A stretch of 64,000 nt of DNA, taken from contig NZ_JALHLP010000001.1 in assembly GCF_022844465.1 (NCBI RefSeq), positions 434,001 to 498,000 of the forward strand, given 5' to 3'. This stretch comes from Bradyrhizobium sp. (GTDB taxonomy: Bacteria > Pseudomonadota > Alphaproteobacteria > Rhizobiales > Xanthobacteraceae). Below the pieces are notes generated by a model. The model was not told the DNA's origin, did not search any database, and was given only the letters and a program-made list of their open reading frames with translations. Position numbers and translations under genes: made by a program. Positions within the stretch are counted from its first letter, which is position 1. The number at the start of each line of letters is the position of its first letter. Positions 58,970 to 64,000 of the stretch are shown here, in pieces.

Positions 58970-59115
58970 GAGCGACACTATACACCGACGACGAGCTGCA
59001 GGCTAGTCGTCGCCGGGGTCATCGGACAAACGGTCGCGCTTGTCCTACCTGCGGTGTTGATCGCTGCCGCCAACGCTTCGTGAAGCGCTGGCGACGAAGC
59101 TCCCGCCCGGATCGT

Positions 59116-60150
59116 TCACAGACCTGCGGCCTCGTCGAGGAAGGCTTGTACCGTCTTGAACAACTGCAGCCGATTTTTCTCCATGATGATGCTGTGCGTG
59201 CCCTCCGCCAGTTCGACGTAGCGCTTGCCGGGCGAGTTTATCAGCAAGGGAAACAGCGTCTGCGCCATGTACGGAGGCGTGTCCTTGTCCCATTCGGCGT
59301 TAACCAGAAGCGTCGGCACCGTGATCTTGGCCGGATCGTAGTACGCCTTGCCCGCACCGAAGAATTCGGCGCCGTCGATTACCACGCCGTTCGGTGCGCG
59401 AAGCACCGGAGGGTTCATTTTGCCGCCTTCGGCGTCGGTGGCCCAGGTCGCGTCAGCCCAGGCGTCAAACCAGCCGGCCGGAATGAGAGCCTCCTTCTTG
59501 TCATCGGCCACGCCCGTCAGCCATCGCCCCAGCGCTTGATCCCTCCGCACCATCCGATAGGCCGGGATCGGGCCCGGGCCGGACTGCACGAGTGAAGGCG
59601 TGTTGCGAATCCACGCCGGCGCATAGAGCACCAGCCGTTCGACCTTGGCTGCGTTCTGCGTGGTGTACGTCGCCATCAGCGTGGTGCCCCACGACCAGCC
59701 GAGCAGGTTTACCCGCGCGATGTTGCGGCGCTTCAGAATGAAATCGACCACGGATGAGATGTCCTTAACAGCCGTCTCGCCGCGCACCAGCGGTGGGTTT
59801 GCCTCCGGCTTGTCGCTCATTTCCTTTGGCCGCGTCGACTTGCCATACCCGCGCAGGTCAAGGAGATAAACATCGTAGCCCCGAGCCGCGATGTAATCCA
59901 TCCACGACATGCCATCCAGTTGCAGGTCGAAAGCCGTCGACGCCGGATAAGTCGCGCCGTGAACATACAGCACGGTCCGCTCCGGCCGGAACGAAACCAT
60001 GTCCGCCGGCCGCTTGTTGCGGACATAGATTTCAATGCCCGCATCCGGCGACGGGACCATCATCTCCTCAACGACAAGTTTTGGAGTCTGGGCAAACGCG
60101 GCGGAAGCGAAAACGGATGAGATCGCGACAAGAAGTAGCGAGGCGCGCAT
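59116..60150 (-). CDS. Exported alpha/beta hydrolase
   Basis: Secreted hydrolase of 344 aa. A signal peptide (about residues 1-20, SLLLVAISSVFASAAFA) is followed by an alpha/beta fold with the oxyanion HGA (64-66), the nucleophile elbow GWSWG (Ser153) and, near the end, a His in EGTHSI that completes the triad; the acidic residue is probably in NAEWDKDTPP. It acts in the periplasm on an ester, amide or lipid substrate not identified. The start MRASLLLV (60150) gives the signal peptide; the much longer frame is not supported. It stands between gcrA and the indolepyruvate enzyme gene. Confidence 0.88.
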   Translation of the reverse strand: MRASLLLVAISSVFASAAFAQTPKLVVEEMMVPSPDAGIEIYVRNKRPADMVSFRPERTVLYVHGATYPASTAFDLQLDGMSWMDYIAARGYDVYLLDLRGYGKSTRPKEMSDKPEANPPLVRGETAVKDISSVVDFILKRRNIARVNLLGWSWGTTLMATYTTQNAAKVERLVLYAPAWIRNTPSLVQSGPGPIPAYRMVRRDQALGRWLTGVADDKKEALIPAGWFDAWADATWATDAEGGKMNPPVLRAPNGVVIDGAEFFGAGKAYYDPAKITVPTLLVNAEWDKDTPPYMAQTLFPLLINSPGKRYVELAEGTHSIIMEKNRLQLFKTVQAFLDEAAGL

Positions 60151-60406
60151 GGACGTCCCCCTTTTTTTGTTTGTTGAGCGTTCGGCTTTGACAGCCGCTC
60201 TTGATCGACGGGAACAAATCACACTTCCGCCTGCTGCGAAAGCCGAGACCGAGACAAGCGGATCTGACGCCGATCTTTCGCTGGCCACCTTCGACGGGAC
60301 TACAAGGCGCCTGGTCGTTTCGCCTTGGCGACTGGACCATGGACGGCCGGCCCCGGTAGCCGCGCTGCGCCTTGGCTCCGGCCCGCTGGCCCACTGGGTC
60401 TGACGC

Positions 60407-63400
60407 CTACTCCGCCGCGATCTGACGCGACGCGGGAGGTGGACTGACGAGATCGGCAGCCAGTTGGGCGTGGCGCGCCCTGGCGTCCCGCACCGCCTTT
60501 TCCTTCACCGGGCCGTAGCCGCGGATGCGATCGGGCAGCGACAGGATCTCGACGGCGGCGTCATGCGTGACCGGCGACAGCAGGCCGAGCACGGTGGCGG
60601 CGTCTTTCTCGTACCCGGCGATCAGGTCACGCTCGAGCTTGCGGTCGGTGCTGTAGCCGAAAACGTCGAACGGCGTGCCGCGCAGGAAGCGCAGCCTCGC
60701 CAGCGTCCGGAATACCGGCATCATCCACGCACCGAATGCGCGCTTGCCTGGCCGGCCCAGTGCATCCGGCTTTCCCGCCAGCATTGGCGGCGCCAGGTTG
60801 AAGTTGAACTTGAAGTCGCCCTCGAACTGGTCGCGGAGCTGCTTCTCGAACCGGCCGTCGGTAAAGAGCCGGGCGACCTCGTACTCGTCCTTGTAGGCCA
60901 GCAGCTTGGCATAGTTGATCGCCACCGCCCGCGGCAGCGCCTCGCCGTAGCCGCCATCGGTGGCGGCGTCGCGTACCTGGTCCACGAGCTTGCGGTAGCG
61001 CCTGGCGAGCCTGCCGCCCTGGTAGTCGGTCAGATGCGCGCTGCGGTGGGCGATGATCTCCTCAAGCGACATCGCCTCCAGCGTCTTTGGCGGCACGGTG
61101 TCATCCTGGTCCTTCATCATCGCGGCCAACCGCGCCGGGTCGGCCGCGGCGAGACGCCCGAGCTGGAAGGCCTGCGTGTTCATCTTGATCGCGACGCCGT
61201 TGACCTCGATTGCCTGCTCAATGGCTTTCGCCGACAGCGGCAGCAGGCCCCTCTGGTAGGCATAGCCCATCATCATGATGTTGGTGGCGATGGAATCTCC
61301 CAACAACGCTTCGGCGGGCTTGGTGAAATCGTAGAAAGAGGAATCCTTGCGCAGCTCGGTTTCCAGCACATGATTGACCTTGCGGCTCTGGAAATTGAAG
61401 TCGCGGTTGAGGATGAAGTCGGCGGTCGGAATGACGTGGGTATTGATGACGCCGACGGTGCGGCTCGACTCGCAAAGGGTGATGGTGTCCTTGGCGGCGG
61501 CCACCACCTCGTCCGCCGCCAACACCAGATCGGCGGTGCCGGTGACGATGCGCGAGCAGGTGACGTCGGCGGTATGCTCGGAAAGCCGGACGTGGCTGAG
61601 TACCGCGCCGCCCTTTTGCGCGAGGCCGGACATGTCGAGGATCATGCTGGCCTTGCCCTCGATATGCGCGGCCATGCCGAGCAGCGCGCCGATCGTCAGC
61701 ACGCCGGTGCCGCCGACGCCGCCGACGGCGATGTTGTACGGCCGGTCCAGCGACGGGCGCGAGGCCGGCTCCGGCAGATCACCGACTTCGCCCAGGCTCG
61801 CCGGCGCGCGGCGGCGCGGTTTGCCGCCGTCAACGGTGACAAAGGACGGGCAGAACCCCTTAAGACAGGAGTAGTCCTTGTTGCAGGTCGACTGGTTGAT
61901 GGTGCGCTTGCGGCCCATCTCAGTTTCCAGCGGCTCGACCGAGATGCAGTTCGACTGCACCGAGCAATCGCCGCAACCTTCGCACACGGCCGGATTGATC
62001 ACGACGCGGCGCGCCGGGTCTTCCATCAGGCCGCGCTTGCGGCGGCGGCGTTTCTCGGCCGCGCAGGTTTGCACGAACACGATGGCCGAAGCGCCCTTCA
62101 CCGCGCGGCAGGCCTTCTGGACGGCGTCAAGGTCATCGCGGTGAGCGACCTTGACGCCGGGCGCGATGTCGGAAGCCGGATAGAGTTGCGGGTTCTCCGA
62201 GACCAGGTAGATTTCCCGGATGCCTTCGGAATGAAGCTGGAAGGTGATCTGCTGCGGCGATAACTCGCCGTCGACATGCTGGCCGCCGGTCATAGCGGTC
62301 GCGTCGTTGTAAAGGATCTTGTAGGTGATGTTGGCGCCTGACGCGACCGCCTGGCGAATCGCCAGGCTGCCGGAATGGAAGTAGGTGCCGTCGCCGAGAT
62401 TGGCGAACACGTGCTCTTCCCTGGTGAACGGCGCCACCCCGACCCACGGCACACCCTCGCCGCCCATGTGGGTGTAGGTCTCGGTCGAGCGGTCCATCCA
62501 CAGCGCCATGAAGTGGCAGCCGATCCCGGCAAAGGCGCGGCTGCCCTCCGGCACCCTGGTCGAGGTGTTGTGCGGACAGCCCGAGCAGAAATAAGGGGTA
62601 CGCGTGACCGGTGCGACCGCCTGCATCTGGGTCGCCTGCCGGCCGTTGAACCAATCGGCCTTGGCGCGCAGCATCGCGGCGATTTCAGGGTTGAGGTTAA
62701 GTCGGAGCAACCGCTCGGTCAGCGAACTCGCGAGCGAGGCAACGCTGAGTTCTGCAGCGAAAGTCAGAAAACGCTTGTCGTGGTCGTCCATCTTGCCGAC
62801 GATGCGCGGGCGGACATCGTCGCGCCAGTTGAACAGCTCCTGCTTGACCTGGTTCTCGACGATCTCGCGGCGCTCTTCGATGATGAAGATTTCCTCAAGG
62901 CCAACGGCGAACTGCCGCACGCCTTCCGGCTCCAGCGGCCAGGGCATGCCGATCTTGTAAAGGCGAAGCCCGATCCTGGCGGCGACTTCCTCGGTGATCC
63001 CAAGTTCGCGCAGCGCCTGGCGGATGTCCTCGTAGCTCTTGCCGGATGCCATGATGCCGTAGCGGGCATTCGGCGAATCCATCGTGATGCGGTTGATCTT
63101 GTTGGCGCGCGCGAAGGCGATCGCCGCATAGCCCTTGTAGTCCTGCAGGCGCAGATCCTGCTCATAGCGATCGTCGGGCCAGCGCAGGTTGAGGCCGCCC
63201 GGCGGCATCTCGAAATCGGTCGGAATCACGAAAGGCGTCATCTCGTCGGTGAGGTCGATCTCGGCGGTGGTTTCCACCGTCTCGGTGATGACCTTCATGC
63301 CGACCCAGCAGCCGGAGTAGCGCGACATGGCGATACCCAAAAGGCCCATCTCGATCATTTCATGGATGCTGGAGGGATACAGATATGGCATCAGTGCGGA

Positions 63401-63898
63401 GATGAAGGCGTGGTCCGACTGGTGCGGCACGGTGGAGGATTTTGCGCCGTGGTCATCGCCGGCCAGGCAGAGCACGCCGCCGTTTTTCGCAGAGCCCGCC
63501 GTATTGGCGTGACGGAACACGTCGCCGCAGCGGTCGACGCCGGGGCCCTTGCCGTACCAGATGCCGACCACGCCATCGTACTTGGCGCCGGGCGAAAGGC
63601 TGAGCTGCTGCGAGCCCCAGACTGCGGTCGCAGCAAGGTCTTCGTTGACGCCCGGCTGAAACTTGATGTTGTACTGGTCGAGATGCTTGCGGGCGGCGAC
63701 CAGCTGCTGGTCATAGCCGCCGAGCGGCGAACCGCGATATCCGGATACGAAGCCCGCGGTGTTCAGTCCCGCAGCGCGGTCGCGGCGGATTTGCGCCATT
63801 GGCAGGCGGACCAGCGCCTGGATGCCGGTGAGGAAGATGTGGCCGGAGCCTTGGGTGTATTTCTGATCGAGACTGATCGGACCCTGGTTGATTCCCAT
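60407..63898 (-). CDS. Indolepyruvate:ferredoxin oxidoreductase, fused alpha-gamma/beta type
   Basis: Large single-chain 2-oxoacid oxidoreductase of 1163 aa that oxidatively decarboxylates aryl pyruvates (indole-, phenyl-, hydroxyphenylpyruvate) to the acyl-CoA. The N-terminal thiamine-diphosphate half contains the cofactor-binding GYRGSPLGGYDQQL, GDDHGAKSS and GIGCHFMALWMDRSTETYTHMGGEG (split) motifs with LGDGTYFHSGSLAIRQAVASG. A Cys cluster (VCEGCGDCSVQSNC and later CNKDYSCLKGFC, about residues 640-700) binds an iron-sulphur cluster. A C-terminal gamma-like domain starts at NIAVGGVGGTGVLTIG (about 720). It is a monocistronic gene with its promoter in 63899-64000, and would supply acyl-CoA for the nearby oxidation genes (inference). 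Confidence 0.93.
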   Translation of the reverse strand: MGINQGPISLDQKYTQGSGHIFLTGIQALVRLPMAQIRRDRAAGLNTAGFVSGYRGSPLGGYDQQLVAARKHLDQYNIKFQPGVNEDLAATAVWGSQQLSLSPGAKYDGVVGIWYGKGPGVDRCGDVFRHANTAGSAKNGGVLCLAGDDHGAKSSTVPHQSDHAFISALMPYLYPSSIHEMIEMGLLGIAMSRYSGCWVGMKVITETVETTAEIDLTDEMTPFVIPTDFEMPPGGLNLRWPDDRYEQDLRLQDYKGYAAIAFARANKINRITMDSPNARYGIMASGKSYEDIRQALRELGITEEVAARIGLRLYKIGMPWPLEPEGVRQFAVGLEEIFIIEERREIVENQVKQELFNWRDDVRPRIVGKMDDHDKRFLTFAAELSVASLASSLTERLLRLNLNPEIAAMLRAKADWFNGRQATQMQAVAPVTRTPYFCSGCPHNTSTRVPEGSRAFAGIGCHFMALWMDRSTETYTHMGGEGVPWVGVAPFTREEHVFANLGDGTYFHSGSLAIRQAVASGANITYKILYNDATAMTGGQHVDGELSPQQITFQLHSEGIREIYLVSENPQLYPASDIAPGVKVAHRDDLDAVQKACRAVKGASAIVFVQTCAAEKRRRRKRGLMEDPARRVVINPAVCEGCGDCSVQSNCISVEPLETEMGRKRTINQSTCNKDYSCLKGFCPSFVTVDGGKPRRRAPASLGEVGDLPEPASRPSLDRPYNIAVGGVGGTGVLTIGALLGMAAHIEGKASMILDMSGLAQKGGAVLSHVRLSEHTADVTCSRIVTGTADLVLAADEVVAAAKDTITLCESSRTVGVINTHVIPTADFILNRDFNFQSRKVNHVLETELRKDSSFYDFTKPAEALLGDSIATNIMMMGYAYQRGLLPLSAKAIEQAIEVNGVAIKMNTQAFQLGRLAAADPARLAAMMKDQDDTVPPKTLEAMSLEEIIAHRSAHLTDYQGGRLARRYRKLVDQVRDAATDGGYGEALPRAVAINYAKLLAYKDEYEVARLFTDGRFEKQLRDQFEGDFKFNFNLAPPMLAGKPDALGRPGKRAFGAWMMPVFRTLARLRFLRGTPFDVFGYSTDRKLERDLIAGYEKDAATVLGLLSPVTHDAAVEILSLPDRIRGYGPVKEKAVRDARARHAQLAADLVSPPPASRQIAAE

Positions 63899-64000
63899 TT
63901 AAGCCCCTCTTTTTCACCCGTTGAAGACTGGATGCGCCGACGTTCTCTTGACGGATCAGTATGTCGAATTCTGAGGGCCGCGCACTACAAAATCCAGACA
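63899..64000. other. Upstream region of the indolepyruvate oxidoreductase gene
   Basis: Only about 100 bases are available before the window ends. No gene or repeat is visible in them; the region should hold the ribosome site and promoter of the large minus-strand gene. Confidence 0.4.

Noticed and set aside
60464..62263. 599-codon plus-strand frame
   Set aside because: Antisense of the indolepyruvate oxidoreductase gene, which has cofactor motifs.
1..64000. CRISPR array, phage or insertion sequence
   Set aside because: I found no regularly spaced short repeats, transposase, integrase or capsid genes. The repeats here are palindromic intergenic elements.

Overview
The window looks like chromosomal DNA of a Bradyrhizobium-type alphaproteobacterium (Rhizobiales). 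The basis is high-GC coding sequence, AGGAG/GGAGG ribosome sites, GcrA- and GrlR-type small proteins, a SemiSWEET, an S-(hydroxymethyl)glutathione dehydrogenase, a fused indolepyruvate oxidoreductase, and dispersed palindromic repeats of a style I associate with Bradyrhizobium. No phage, transposase, CRISPR or rRNA was seen. There are two tRNA genes, Leu(GAG) on the minus strand at 9.3 kb and Arg(TCG) on the plus strand at 34.1 kb, and one probable alphaproteobacterial small RNA near 23.45 kb.

Layout. 0.1-7 kb: GST, TonB/TolA-like protein, aldo/keto reductase, HTH regulator, MgtE, and two tandem polysaccharide deacetylases. 7.3-8.6 kb: a compact minus-strand operon of three tiny membrane proteins (22, 24 and 48 aa) around one 297-aa membrane protein. 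9.3-13.4 kb: tRNA-Leu, orphan FliN, lipB, then two mirrored LysR/tautomerase pairs; both members of the second pair carry a one-base frameshift. 13.4-23 kb: two PAS hybrid histidine kinases, acylphosphatase, a PEP-mutase-family oxaloacetate decarboxylase, pccA, a nuclease-like protein and small hypotheticals. 23-25 kb: SemiSWEET, sRNA, and a gene-free block of repeats. 25-34 kb: a 1-Cys peroxiredoxin, DUF2177, a chemotaxis receptor, photolyase, GNAT, a DMT exporter and FrmA. 34-42 kb: cytochrome c with a PQQ sugar dehydrogenase, a truncated receptor pseudogene, VOC, GrlR, cupin, and a large PAS kinase.

42.3-53.7 kb is the most distinctive part. Four minus-strand genes form a probable operon in the order 654-aa tandem-repeat protein, 658-aa repeat protein, ABC transporter, HlyD adaptor. 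A LuxR/NarL-type regulator with a degenerate receiver lies nearby. The block is bracketed by a full Nudix hydrolase gene at 52.9-53.7 kb and a frameshifted copy of that gene's 3' end at 42.3-42.5 kb, in the same orientation. I read it as an inserted type I secretion module exporting Asn/Asp/Gly-rich repeat proteins that could be surface adhesins or amyloid-like fibres.

53.8-63.9 kb is catabolic: a DapA-family aldolase/lyase, SDR, MaoC hydratase, DUF35 and thiolase genes run in one direction with palindromic repeats between them. They look like a beta-oxidation-type route for an unusual acyl-CoA. GcrA, an exported alpha/beta hydrolase and a fused indolepyruvate:ferredoxin oxidoreductase follow. 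Functions were assigned by reading motifs; no database search was run.
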